From positions 212,408-276,407 of the forward strand of contig CANTVF010000004.1 in the NCBI GenBank assembly GCA_947852905.1: 64,000 nucleotides of DNA, written 5' to 3'. Positions 54,775 through 63,635 of the stretch are shown piece after piece (the stretch's first letter is position 1; each line of letters opens with the position of its first letter). Made by a program: the position numbers and the translations under genes. This DNA is from an uncultured Tidjanibacter sp. Its GTDB lineage: Bacteria; Bacteroidota; Bacteroidia; Bacteroidales; Rikenellaceae. The notes below the pieces were generated by a model. The model was not told the DNA's origin. It worked only from the letters and a program-made list of their open reading frames with translations, and ran no database searches.

Positions 54775-55264
54775 CCATCCGTTTCCATTGCATGTCCTAT
54801 CCCCCGGTCTACTTTCTTCGCCGCAAATGCGGCGAAGCGGAGATATATGTGCCCCTGCACCCACAGCTCGCACGAAAAACGAATCACACGCAAAGCTATG
54901 GGAAAACTACCTTCAACAGGTTTCCGAGCTCAAGTCATCGTAAAACGTACATGCTTGAACCGATATTTTATCTTTTCAATGCTCCGAATAACGACCTCTT
55001 TATACTCCGCTATCTCAGTCCGCAAAATCTTCATCGTCTCTACACGCATCGACGACACACAAATTCTGCATACACCGAAATTGCGTTTTAATTCTCCCAT
55101 TTACATCATTACATTCTTTTTACAAACAGGCATACGACAATGCTGCTTTACTGAAAACCTGAAGTATACTTTTCAAACACGAACGGCATTTACGACAACC
55201 ATTAACTACGACTTCTACATTCTTCCGACTACTTTTACGTTTCTTTGCATAAAACACGCATGAC
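54775..55264. other. Intergenic region with a hairpin, no gene seen
   Basis: About 490 bases. A hairpin cttcgccgca/tgcggcgaag (54816-54837) lies after the alkyltransferase but without a T run. The plus ORF at 54847-55263 shows no domain or start signal. A TTTCTTTG sequence near 55240 could be a weak promoter for the PNPOx gene. Confidence 0.55.
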
Positions 55265-55759
55265 ATGAACTATATAGAATCCGAAATAAGGCGTCAGGAC
55301 CGCCTTCTCGAATACTCAAACGCTATCGAATTGCTTCGCAACTGCGAATACGGGGTACTATCCATGCAGGCCGGAGATGACGGCGCTTACGGCATTCCCG
55401 TAAACTACGTCTGGGACGACGAGTTGTCAATTTATATACACTGTGCTCCGGAAGGCCGGAAACTGCGCTGCATAACCTCATGCGACAGAGTTTCATTCTG
55501 CGTGGTAGGCAGTACCCGCGTAATTCCGGATAAATTCACCACCGAATACGAAAGCGTAGTATTGGCATGCACGGCACACACGCATCTCACGGAAGAAGAA
55601 CGTCGCCGCGCCCTGTCTCTCCTGATAGGCAAATACTCGCCCGGATATACGGAAACGGGTCTACAGTACGCAGAAAAATCATTTCACAGAACAGAAGTGA
55701 TACGTCTCGATATAGTCTCCGCCAGCGGAAAGTGCAAACGCGTACCCGAAAAACGATAA
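55265..55759 (+). CDS. Pyridoxamine 5'-phosphate oxidase-like flavin-binding protein, NimA-like
   Basis: The 164-residue protein has the split-barrel pattern 'YGVLSMQAGDDGAYGIPVNYVWDDELSIYIHCAPEGRKLRCI', where 'HCAPEGRK' is the phosphate/flavin contact region of the PNPOx_2 family. NimA nitroimidazole-resistance proteins belong here, but most members have no known substrate. It stands alone, with an AT-rich region downstream. Confidence 0.88.
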   Translation: MNYIESEIRRQDRLLEYSNAIELLRNCEYGVLSMQAGDDGAYGIPVNYVWDDELSIYIHCAPEGRKLRCITSCDRVSFCVVGSTRVIPDKFTTEYESVVLACTAHTHLTEEERRRALSLLIGKYSPGYTETGLQYAEKSFHRTEVIRLDIVSASGKCKRVPEKR

Positions 55760-55944
55760 CCGATTTCAATACATATCTTAAATAAATAACGACCCGAATA
55801 AGCCTCAGACACAAATCCGATCGTCACTCACATGTAACCGACATCAAATTTCATTTCCGGGTTATAAAACAGCTTTTATGTTCTGTAGAATGCTTGCGCA
55901 TTCATTTTGAAGCCAAATAACGAACAAGTCGGGAAAATTATTCT

Positions 55945-55952
55945 TATATTTC
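55945..55952 (+). promoter_or_regulatory. Possible -7 box of the small lipoprotein gene
   Basis: TATATTTC differs from TAnnTTTG by the last base. It lies 58 bases before the ATG at 56011. Confidence 0.35.
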
Positions 55953-56010
55953 ATATAAGAAAAGTTATGATTAACCACACTTCTTAAACTCTCTCAAAAA
56001 CTATAGAATT

Positions 56011-56472
56011 ATGAAACCGCTGAAACTTCTATCTTTTACATTGTCGATGTTAGTATTGGTATCCTGCAATAAACAGGAAACGTCTACAGAGTACGGATAT
56101 CATTTCTTCTATATAGAAAACGCAACGGATACAGACACCAACTTATTAATATCCAATACCTCTTGTCTTGAAAGTGAATTGTCGGACGATTATAGGATCA
56201 ACGATTACTACAACATTTATCTCCCTGCCGGTCAAATCACGCTCGTCAGAGTCCTGAAAAGCAAAGGGGAGGTCTTGAACTGTATGTATTACACCGACAT
56301 ACTTAAAAGTCGTCCTGCCGCCAACATTGCTGGCATAGAAGAGGGGTACTTGTATTTTTCAGAAGGATGGCAATTCAGAGACTATAAATGGGCATATCAC
56401 GAAAAAAATAAATACCATGCCGAATACACCCTTACAATAGACCGCCAATTTTTCGACGAACTTTTTCATTAA
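56011..56472 (+). CDS. Small lipoprotein of unknown function
   Basis: The 153-residue protein has a lipoprotein signal with lipobox 'LVSC' (MKPLKLLSFTLSMLVLVS). The mature part has no family I recognise: 'YGYHFFYIENATDTDTNLLISNTSC' and 'YNIYLPAGQITLVRVLKSKGEVLNC' suggest a beta-rich fold. Codon use is AT-richer than neighbouring genes, with frequent TTA, ATA and AAA, which may mark transfer. It lies in an otherwise empty AT-rich pocket with the small ORF below. Confidence 0.8.
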   Translation: MKPLKLLSFTLSMLVLVSCNKQETSTEYGYHFFYIENATDTDTNLLISNTSCLESELSDDYRINDYYNIYLPAGQITLVRVLKSKGEVLNCMYYTDILKSRPAANIAGIEEGYLYFSEGWQFRDYKWAYHEKNKYHAEYTLTIDRQFFDELFH

Positions 56473-56656
56473 CAACAAATAACCCTTTTGTAATAGCTTT
56501 TGTCCGGAGACATATGAATCCATATGTCATGGTGATTTGTTGCCAGATCTCCAATGTCGTCCCGTTACGATTTTATTATCGCTATCCTGCGACTCCGTCC
56601 CAAACCTGAATCCCCACAACTGTCAGTCTCCAGAATATAGACAAGCATCAAATCTA
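56473..56656. other. AT-rich gap between the small lipoprotein and the 51-codon ORF
   Basis: About 180 bases with a short inverted repeat around acatatgaatccatatgt (56511-56528). No ORF of note is seen. Confidence 0.5.
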
Positions 56657-56661
56657 AGGAT

Positions 56662-56817
56662 ATGATAGATTTACGAGTAGAACAAAACCTTGCATTTAAA
56701 TTTGAGCATTTCGACAGTAATTGCGGATCGGCCTCTCTGCTCTATTACGAAAATCCGGAACAATGGCTGACATTCCCGAATTACGATGCAAAGATTCTCA
56801 TAAGTCAGGAACCTTAA
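56662..56817 (+). CDS. Possible small protein in an AT-rich pocket
   Basis: This 51-codon ORF is not in the track. It has an AAGGA ribosome-binding site directly before the ATG and starts MIDLRVEQNLAFKFEHFDSN. The composition looks protein-like (Trp, Tyr and Cys present, no rare repeats). It may be a whole small gene or the remnant of a longer one. No family is recognised. A strong terminator follows 28 bases after the stop. Confidence 0.5.
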   Translation: MIDLRVEQNLAFKFEHFDSNCGSASLLYYENPEQWLTFPNYDAKILISQEP

Positions 56818-56844
56818 ATAACAACTGCCGGATAACCCCGCTTA

Positions 56845-56885
56845 AATTAAATAAGGCCGTCCGAAATGGACGGCCTTATTTAATT
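56845..56885. terminator. 18-bp bidirectional terminator
   Basis: aattaaataaggccgtcc (56845-56862) pairs perfectly with ggacggccttatttaatt (56868-56885) around a five-base loop. A/T-rich arms give T tracts on both strands, so it serves the small ORF and the convergent aspartase gene. Confidence 0.88.
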
Positions 56886-56908
56886 CAAATACTCCCGGGC
56901 TCCGGTAA

Positions 56909-58342
56909 CTATTTCTTGAGGAACTTCCTCGGCTTAACCATATTCTCCGGACGGAGTATGTTGTCGAGTTCGTCCTTGCTCATCAGTTTGTGTTCGAGTA
57001 CCAGATCGTATACACCTCTGCCCGACGTAAGCGCTTCCTTGGCCAGCATGGTGGAAGTCTCGTAACCGAGATAAGGATTGAGTGCGGTTACAAGACCTAT
57101 ACTGTTATAAACCATGTTACGGCATACGTCCGCATTGGCGGTAATGCCGACGATGCACTTCTCGCGGAGAGTATTCATCGCGTTGGCGAGCATTTCGATG
57201 CTTTCCAGAAGGCTGTGTACGATGATCGGCTCCATGACGTTCAACTCCAGCTGACCGGCTTCGGCCGCAATGGTTACAGTCAGGTCGTTACCGATAACGC
57301 GGAAAGCCACCTGATTGACGACTTCGGGAATAACAGGATTAACCTTGCCGGGCATGATCGACGATCCGGGCTGACGCGGCGGCAGATTGATCTCGTTGAG
57401 ACCGCAGCGGGGACCGGATGAAAGGAGCCTGAGGTCGTTGCATATCTTGGACAATTTTACCGCAAGACGTTTGAGAGCGGAAGAGTTCATGACGAATGCT
57501 CCGGTATCGTTCGTAGCCTCGATCATGTTGGAAGCCACTACCATAGGCAGACCGGTGATTTCGCGCAGATACTTGTCGCAGATGGCCGGGTAATCCGGAT
57601 CGGCGTTTATTCCGGTACCGATAGCCGTAGCACCCATGTTCATTTCATAGAACAACTTGTAGTTCTGCTCCAGACGTTCCATTTCTTCGGTCAACGTAGC
57701 GGCATAAGCCTCGAACTCCTGACCGAGCGTCATGGGTACGGCGTCCTGCAACTGGGTACGTCCCATTTTTATAATGTCGGCGAACTCTACCCCCTTTGCA
57801 CGGAAAGCACCGATAAGTTCCTTCAGCGAAGTCTCCATGGACGCGATACTGCGCACGAGCGCGATCTTCATGGCCGTGGGATAAGCGTCGTTGGTCGACT
57901 GGGAGAGGTTTACATGGTTGTTCGGGTGGCAATACTTATACTCACCCTTCTTGTGCCCCATGAGTTCGAGCGCCACATTGGCGATCACCTCGTTGGCATT
58001 CATGTTGGTGGAAGTTCCGGCACCACCCTGTACCATATCTACGACGAAATGTTCATCGTACTTGCCCTCCTTGACCAAACGGCAGGCTTTCACGATAGCA
58101 TCGGCGATATTCTTGTCGAGCAGGCCGAGTTCGCAGTTGGCCAGAGCGGCAGCCTCCTTAACGTCGGCGAGCGCCTTGATCAATTCCGGGAAGAAACAGA
58201 GTTTCACGCGGCTGATATGGAAGTTCTCCATAGCACGCATGGTCTGTATCCCGAAATAATACTCTTCCGGAACCTGCATGTAACCGAGCAGGTCGTGTTC
58301 CTCACGTGTTTTGCCAGACAATTTGGCAGTCGTAATATCCAT
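56909..58342 (-). CDS. aspA: Aspartate ammonia-lyase
   Basis: The ATG at 58342 (MDITTAKLSGKTREEHDLLG) gives 477 residues, the normal length. The signature 'GSSIMPGKVNPVIPEVV' carries the catalytic Ser loop, and 'QGGAGTSTNMNANEVIAN' and 'VNLSQSTNDAYPTAMKIA' are the other conserved regions. It converts aspartate to fumarate and ammonia. A TACATTTG box lies 84 bases upstream. Confidence 0.97.
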   Translation of the reverse strand: MDITTAKLSGKTREEHDLLGYMQVPEEYYFGIQTMRAMENFHISRVKLCFFPELIKALADVKEAAALANCELGLLDKNIADAIVKACRLVKEGKYDEHFVVDMVQGGAGTSTNMNANEVIANVALELMGHKKGEYKYCHPNNHVNLSQSTNDAYPTAMKIALVRSIASMETSLKELIGAFRAKGVEFADIIKMGRTQLQDAVPMTLGQEFEAYAATLTEEMERLEQNYKLFYEMNMGATAIGTGINADPDYPAICDKYLREITGLPMVVASNMIEATNDTGAFVMNSSALKRLAVKLSKICNDLRLLSSGPRCGLNEINLPPRQPGSSIMPGKVNPVIPEVVNQVAFRVIGNDLTVTIAAEAGQLELNVMEPIIVHSLLESIEMLANAMNTLREKCIVGITANADVCRNMVYNSIGLVTALNPYLGYETSTMLAKEALTSGRGVYDLVLEHKLMSKDELDNILRPENMVKPRKFLKK

Positions 58343-58425
58343 AATACAAAAGGTTGATTTTACAGTAAAGACCGTATATAAATTATTAATTACAATCGCA
58401 TCCGCGGCACACGATGTGCGCACGG

Positions 58426-58433
58426 CAAATGTA
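58426..58433 (-). promoter_or_regulatory. Promoter -7 box of aspA
   Basis: The minus strand reads TACATTTG, matching TAnnTTTG. The transcript would start near 58419, about 77 bases before the ATG at 58342; the longer ORF start at 58423 would lie before it. Confidence 0.6.
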
Positions 58434-58527
58434 GCAATTTTTACCTATACTTATCCGTTCGCATACAAAAACTTATAAAACACAGGCAAATAGTTGCAAT
58501 TCGTCACTCCGATCCGCAGCCGTGCTA

Positions 58528-59646
58528 CTACTTCGGCGCTTTCTTATAAAGGTATACGGCGATCATGGCGTACAATATGTCCGGCAGCCACACCAGCAAT
58601 ACCGGCGAGAAAAACGTACTGCTCTTGGCGAATTCGGCCGCAAAACGACAGAACAATATATACGTAAAGCACAACGCTATCCCCACGCCTATATGAAGCC
58701 CCGTTCCGCCGCGTACCTTACGTGAGGAAAGCGAAAGACCGATGACCGTCAACACGAATGTCGCCATAGGATAGGCGAACCTGTTCTGTCTTTCAACCTC
58801 GAACATGGAGACCAGATCAGACCCTTTCGCCTTCTGATCGGCAATAAATTCGTTGAGCGTCGAAATATTCATGGTCTGCACGACATCCTCCAGTTTGCCA
58901 AGTTCGAGAACGTCGAGGTTTATCATCGTATCGAGCTTCTCATGCCGTTCGAGCGTCTCTGTCTCGTCGGCATCGAACGTGCGCGTCAGATATTTCGGAG
59001 CGGTCCAATGCCTCGTTTCCGGATCGAACTTGACGTCCGACGCCTCCAGCGTAGCCTCTATGCGGCTTCCGTCGTACTGTTCTATGGCAAGATAGGATGC
59101 TTTCTCCGTCTTGCCGTTATACCCTCGGATATAAGCGAAAGTTCCGGGATATATCTGTCTGTAAATATGCTTCTCGTATTTAATATTGGCGTTCTTGGAG
59201 AAATACTGTCTCTCGAACTCCACCCTTCGTTCGTTGGCGCTCGGTATCACCCAAAGATTCAGCGCCAGCGAAAGCATTGTGATGAGCATGGCCGACAGGA
59301 AATAAGGCCACAACAACCGCCGGAAACTGACGCCGCTCGACAGGATGGCTATGATCTCCGACTGATAAGCCATTTTGGAGGTGAAGAATATGACGGCTAT
59401 GAATGTGAAAAGCCCGCTGAACTGATTTATGAAGAACGGAATAAAATTCAGATAATAATCTATGGCGACCGCCTTGATCGGCGCCTTGTTCGTAATGAAA
59501 TCATCCATTTTTTCGACCGCGTCGAAAACTATGACGATCACGATTATGAGCAATATAGCGAAGATATATGTTCCCAGAAACTTACGGGTAATATAACCGT
59601 CGAGTATCTTGAACCCCGGAAATCTAAGCTGTCTTTTTCGTTCCAT
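58528..59646 (-). CDS. LptF/LptG-family permease
   Basis: The 372-residue inner-membrane protein has the YjgP/YjgQ layout: three helices at the N-terminus (about 20-120, 'GYITRKFLGTYIFAILLIIVIVIVFDAVEKMDDF'), a periplasmic beta-jellyroll-like region (about 140-260), and three helices at the C-terminus. With LptB and its partner it extracts lipopolysaccharide from the inner membrane. Bacteroidetes often encode it next to tgt, as here, 46 bases downstream of tgt. I cannot decide between LptF and LptG. Confidence 0.92.
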   Translation of the reverse strand: MERKRQLRFPGFKILDGYITRKFLGTYIFAILLIIVIVIVFDAVEKMDDFITNKAPIKAVAIDYYLNFIPFFINQFSGLFTFIAVIFFTSKMAYQSEIIAILSSGVSFRRLLWPYFLSAMLITMLSLALNLWVIPSANERRVEFERQYFSKNANIKYEKHIYRQIYPGTFAYIRGYNGKTEKASYLAIEQYDGSRIEATLEASDVKFDPETRHWTAPKYLTRTFDADETETLERHEKLDTMINLDVLELGKLEDVVQTMNISTLNEFIADQKAKGSDLVSMFEVERQNRFAYPMATFVLTVIGLSLSSRKVRGGTGLHIGVGIALCFTYILFCRFAAEFAKSSTFFSPVLLVWLPDILYAMIAVYLYKKAPK

Positions 59647-59691
59647 TCTCTTTCGGGCGTTATCCGTTAAATATACGGAAACCGTTCAAAT

Positions 59692-60819
59692 TTACAATCT
59701 GCGAGCCAATTTTACAACCATTTCGGCCTTCCATTCGGGGAATGTACCGTCTATTATCCTACGGCGAGCCTCGTCCACGAGCCACATATAGAACGCCACG
59801 TTATGCAACGAAGCTATCTGCGCGGCGAGCATCTCGCCCGAAACGGCCAAATGGCGGAGATAGGCTTTGGAATAGAGTCTGTCCACGAAACTCGTACCGG
59901 CAGGGTCTATGGGCGAAAAATCGTCGCGCCACTTCTGGTTGCGGATGTTGATTATACCCTCCGAGGTGAACAGCATTCCGTTACGGCCGTTGCGTGTAGG
60001 CATCACGCAATCGAACATATCCACGCCGCGGTCTATGCCTTCGAGTATATTGACCGGCGTTCCAACCCCCATAAGATAACGCGGTTTGTCCGACGGCAGT
60101 ATGCCGCATACGACCTCTATCATCTCGTACATGACCGGCGCCGGCTCCCCTACCGCAAGACCGCCTATGGCATAACCGTCAGCGTCGAAACGCATGGCGA
60201 ACTCCGCCGAATCGGCACGCAGGTCCGGATATGTACAACCCTGTATAATGGGAAACAACGACTGCCCGTGCCCGTATTTGGGCGATGTGGTCGCAAAACG
60301 CTCGAAACAACGCTCCAGCCACCGCTGAGTAAGCCTCAACGACTTGGCTGCATAATCCCTCGGAGAGTCGCCCGGAGGACATTCGTCGAATGCCATCATT
60401 ATGTCCGCACCTATGGTACGCTGCGTATCCACGACGTTTTCCGGAGTGAACAGATGCTTCGATCCGTCGATATGCGAACTGAAACGACATCCCTCGTCGG
60501 TCAACTTGCGACATTGGGCGAGCGAGAACACTTGGAAGCCGCCGCTGTCGGTCAACATGGGTTTATCCCACGTACTGAATCTGTGCACGCCGCCGGCACG
60601 CTCTATTATGTCCATTCCCGGACGCAGGTACAAATGGTATGTATTGGCCAGTATGATGCGTGCCCCGGCATCTTTCAGATCCCTGTGAAATATGCCCTTG
60701 ACGCTTGCTGCCGTACCTACAGGCATGAATACCGGCGTCTGCACCTCTCCGTGGTCGGTAGTAAAACATCCTGCCCGTGCCGCACTTCCGGCAACCGTAT
60801 GCTCTATTCTGAACGTCAT
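59692..60819 (-). CDS. tgt: tRNA-guanine transglycosylase Tgt lacking the zinc cysteines
   Basis: The ATG at 60819 (MTFRIEHTVAGSAARAGCFT) gives 375 residues. 'LTDSGGFQVFSLAQCRKLTDEG' and 'MGVGTPVNILEGIDRGVDMFDCVMPTRNGRNG' carry the catalytic and substrate-binding Asp residues. It inserts preQ1 at tRNA position 34. The usual zinc pattern CxCxxC before 'SRAYLHHL' is replaced by 'DPAGTSFVDRLYSKAYLRHL', while the His in 'SLHNVAFY' remains. Loss of the zinc site may be normal in this phylum. Confidence 0.94.
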   Translation of the reverse strand: MTFRIEHTVAGSAARAGCFTTDHGEVQTPVFMPVGTAASVKGIFHRDLKDAGARIILANTYHLYLRPGMDIIERAGGVHRFSTWDKPMLTDSGGFQVFSLAQCRKLTDEGCRFSSHIDGSKHLFTPENVVDTQRTIGADIMMAFDECPPGDSPRDYAAKSLRLTQRWLERCFERFATTSPKYGHGQSLFPIIQGCTYPDLRADSAEFAMRFDADGYAIGGLAVGEPAPVMYEMIEVVCGILPSDKPRYLMGVGTPVNILEGIDRGVDMFDCVMPTRNGRNGMLFTSEGIINIRNQKWRDDFSPIDPAGTSFVDRLYSKAYLRHLAVSGEMLAAQIASLHNVAFYMWLVDEARRRIIDGTFPEWKAEMVVKLARRL

Positions 60820-60946
60820 ATCGAAACAACCAAAATGAATCGGAAATCGGAACTCAACGACATACTGCAACGCACCCACGACGGCTACCCTGTCGCAAAG
60901 CGGCATTCCGCCTCAACCGCCATCCGCACGATTCCCGTAAAGTTTA

Positions 60947-60954
60947 CAAAGGTA
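60947..60954 (-). promoter_or_regulatory. Promoter -7 box of the tgt-lpt operon
   Basis: The minus strand reads TACCTTTG, matching TAnnTTTG. A possible -33 TTTTG lies 23 bases upstream, slightly far. The leader to the tgt ATG would be about 120 bases. Confidence 0.55.
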
Positions 60955-61218
60955 GCAAATCCGCTTCATTTATCGCACAAAACACCGATACGACATTCAT
61001 TTCGCCGCAAATAGTATTTTCTCTCATTCCATAACACAACACTCCCTCATCCAAACGCATGCCGACGCCGCCTTTGACTCTCCGCAATAATCCACGAGCC
61101 TTACGAGAACCCCGACCGGTGCCATTTACCGATCCGGTCTCACAGACGGCACCATTATCCAAGAACGGCGCCAGACCTTATTATGCATCTTTTCTCCCGA
61201 TTATTGCAACCGTTTTCG

Positions 61219-61226
61219 TATATTTG
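61219..61226 (+). promoter_or_regulatory. Promoter -7 box of the glycosyltransferase gene
   Basis: TATATTTG matches TAnnTTTG and predicts a start near 61233. The ATG at 61252 follows after about 20 bases, ruling out the longer ORF start at 61183. Confidence 0.6.
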
Positions 61227-61251
61227 TTACCGTCAAACAATCACCGGAAAC

Positions 61252-61986
61252 ATGAGGAAACTCGTAATAATACCCACATACCTCGAAAGGGAAAACATTG
61301 CCGCCATGATATCCAAAGTGATGTCGCTGCCAGACGGATTCGATCTTCTGGTGATAGACGACGGCTCACCCGACGGCACCGCGGAAGTGGTACGCCAACG
61401 ACAACAGGAATTCTCCGGACGCCTCTACCTCATAGAACGCAGCGGCAAGCTGGGACTCGGCACGGCATATATCACGGGATTCAAATGGGCGCTCGCGAAC
61501 GGTTACGACTACATCTTCGAGATGGACTGCGACTTTTCGCACAATCCCGACGACCTCGCCCGGCTCTACCGCGCAGCGCTCGACGGCGCCGACGTAGTAG
61601 TCGGCTCGCGATACATACAGGGCGTCAACGTCATCAACTGGCCCATGTCGCGCCTTCTCATGTCATACTGCGCCTCCATATACGTGCGTACCGTAACGCG
61701 CATGCCTGTACGCGACGCCACGGCAGGTTTCGTCTGTTACTCGCGCGAAGCGTTGGAAACCATCGACCTCGACGCAATCAAAATGAAAGGTTACGGATTC
61801 CAGATAGAAATGAAATATTCCGCATGGAGACTCGGATTCAAGATAAAGGAGGTCTCCATAGTCTTTACGGAGCGTATCGAAGGCGTATCGAAGATGAGCA
61901 GTGGCATTTTCGGGGAGGCTTTCTGGGGTGTCATCGGTCTGCGCCTGCGACGTATCGTCCCACGTGCCGACAAACGCGGCAAATAG
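61252..61986 (+). CDS. Polyprenol-phosphate mannosyltransferase-like GT2 enzyme
   Basis: The 244-residue protein starts MRKLVIIPTYLERENIAAMI. 'LLVIDDGSPDGTAEVV' and 'FEMDCDFSHNPDDLARLYRA' are the nucleotide-sugar and metal-binding motifs of GT2, and 'VVVGSRYIQGVNVINWP' is typical of dolichyl/polyprenol-phosphate mannose synthases. No C-terminal membrane helices are present, as in the soluble type. It probably makes a lipid-linked sugar donor; the sugar is not determined. Confidence 0.9.
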   Translation: MRKLVIIPTYLERENIAAMISKVMSLPDGFDLLVIDDGSPDGTAEVVRQRQQEFSGRLYLIERSGKLGLGTAYITGFKWALANGYDYIFEMDCDFSHNPDDLARLYRAALDGADVVVGSRYIQGVNVINWPMSRLLMSYCASIYVRTVTRMPVRDATAGFVCYSREALETIDLDAIKMKGYGFQIEMKYSAWRLGFKIKEVSIVFTERIEGVSKMSSGIFGEAFWGVIGLRLRRIVPRADKRGK

Positions 61987-62188
61987 CCCGACCGACATCT
62001 CCGTAACCCACAGCTACCGCCAGCCGACCGCCATCGGTAATCATGCGCATTTCGGGCAGTTGCGCATTCTTTAACGGCATCCTCACAGATACGTTCCTAA
62101 TCTATTCCGGCACATAATTTTCAACCCTGCATCCGCACAATACGTCCGACGCCGAAAACGTTACTCTGACAAAGCGGAGTTCTGAACT

Positions 62189-63097
62189 ATGAACAATATA
62201 GAACGATACATAGACTATATAGAAAGCACGCGACGCTACTCGCCGAATACGGTAAAGAACTATCGCCGCGACATAGCTCTGCTGCTCGAATTCATGGGAA
62301 CAGACGAAGACGGCTTCGATCCGACGACAGTTACGGCGGACGACCTGCGGGAGTGGATCATATCGCTTTCCGAAAAGGGCATGAAACCGTCGAGCATCAA
62401 CCGCATGATCTCCTCGTGCAACTCATTTTTCAGATACATGCTGCGCGAGAAAGAGATCGAAACAAATCCGTTCACCAAAATACAATCTCTCAAAACGCCC
62501 AAAAGACTGCCGGCGTTCATCCCCGAAAACCGCATGGCAGCCCTCGTGGATGAACTCGGTATAGAAATGGACGAAGGCGACGATTTTCGCAGCCGGCGCG
62601 ACGCCCTCGTGGTACTGTTTTTGTATTCTACAGGAATAAGGCTTGCGGAACTGATAGCCGTAGACCGTACCGACTTCGGCAGGGACATGCGCGAACTGCA
62701 CATCGTCGGCAAAGGCGACAAGGAACGGATAGTACCAATAGTACCAGAGCTTCGCAGACGCATACGCGAATACGTGGATACTATAAAAAGGGAAAACATT
62801 TGGAAATCCGGCGAAAAAGCCTTATTTTTAAATGAGCAAGGAGAACGAATCTCCAGAACGGAGGTTTACCGTATAGTCAAAGGACAGCTGGCATTGCTCG
62901 GCGTGCAGGGAAAAAGAAGCCCCCACGTACTACGGCACACGTTCGCAACCCACATGATGAACGCTGGCGCCGACCTGCGGGAAATACAGGAGTTGTTGGG
63001 ACACGCTTCGCTGAATGCCACGCAGGTGTATACCCACAACAGTATAACCAAGCTGAAAGAGGTGTACGACGAAGCGCACCCCCGGTCGCGCAAATAG
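62189..63097 (+). CDS. Tyrosine recombinase XerC/XerD
   Basis: The 302-residue protein has the SAM-like N-terminal domain ('YIDYIESTRRYSPNTVKNYRRDI') and the catalytic domain with Arg in 'TGIRLAELIAV', Lys in 'VGKGDKERIVPI', His-x-x-Arg in 'PHVLRHTFATHMMNAGADL', His in 'LLGHASLNATQVYTH' and the nucleophile Tyr there. It resolves chromosome dimers at dif. It is followed 92 bases later by the hibernation-factor gene, a common order in Bacteroidetes. Confidence 0.95.
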   Translation: MNNIERYIDYIESTRRYSPNTVKNYRRDIALLLEFMGTDEDGFDPTTVTADDLREWIISLSEKGMKPSSINRMISSCNSFFRYMLREKEIETNPFTKIQSLKTPKRLPAFIPENRMAALVDELGIEMDEGDDFRSRRDALVVLFLYSTGIRLAELIAVDRTDFGRDMRELHIVGKGDKERIVPIVPELRRRIREYVDTIKRENIWKSGEKALFLNEQGERISRTEVYRIVKGQLALLGVQGKRSPHVLRHTFATHMMNAGADLREIQELLGHASLNATQVYTHNSITKLKEVYDEAHPRSRK

Positions 63098-63188
63098 ACA
63101 TCGCGACAATACATACAAACCCGCCAGACGCACAGGATCGTCGGCGGATAAGAATACATAAACGCCTTAAATTAATGGAGGATTAGTT

Positions 63189-63485
63189 ATGAACGTACAG
63201 ATTCAAGCAGTAAAGTTCGATGCGGACAAGAAACTCATCGAATTCGTAGAGGCGAAGATAGCGAAACTGGAACGTTTCGTGGAACGTTGCACTGGAGCAG
63301 AGGTTACCATGAAATTGGACAAGGATAACGAAAGGGGAAACAAGGTAGCGATAATACGTCTGGAAGTCCCCGGAGACGACCTCGTCGCAGAATACCGCAG
63401 CAAGAGCTTCGAGGAATCTGTGGACGGCGCCATAGACGCCCTTAAGAAACAGATCGAGAAACACAAAGAACGTTTCAACAAATAA
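63189..63485 (+). CDS. Ribosome hibernation-promoting factor (short form)
   Basis: The 98-residue protein starts MNVQIQAVKFDADKKLIEFV and has the S30AE pattern through 'RLEVPGDDLVAEYRSKSFEESVDGAIDALKKQIEKHKERF'. It binds 30S subunits in stationary phase. A GGAGG ribosome-binding site precedes the ATG by eight bases, unusual in this phylum. A clear terminator follows. Short HPF usually acts with RMF or alone in dimerisation. Confidence 0.95.
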   Translation: MNVQIQAVKFDADKKLIEFVEAKIAKLERFVERCTGAEVTMKLDKDNERGNKVAIIRLEVPGDDLVAEYRSKSFEESVDGAIDALKKQIEKHKERFNK

Positions 63486-63545
63486 CGATACGCATATTTT
63501 ACTCCTCAAAGGGAGGAGACATAACGACGGCAGAACGCCATACCA

Positions 63546-63582
63546 ACGGCAGGTCTTTCAAACGGGACCTGCCGTATTTTTC
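63546..63582 (+). terminator. Terminator of the xer-hpf operon
   Basis: Arms acggcaggtc (63546-63555) and gacctgccgt (63566-63575) form a 10-bp stem with a ten-base loop, followed by ATTTTTCG. Confidence 0.88.
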
Positions 63583-63635
63583 GCATAAACGTTCACTCCC
63601 CCGACATGAGACACCGTAGATATTCCGACCAGTTG

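Noticed and set aside
54847-55263. 138-codon plus ORF upstream of the PNPOx gene
   Set aside because: No domain, no start signal, and it would leave no room for that gene's promoter.
59803-61014. 403-codon plus-strand ORF opposite tgt
   Set aside because: It is an antisense shadow of tgt and covers its promoter.
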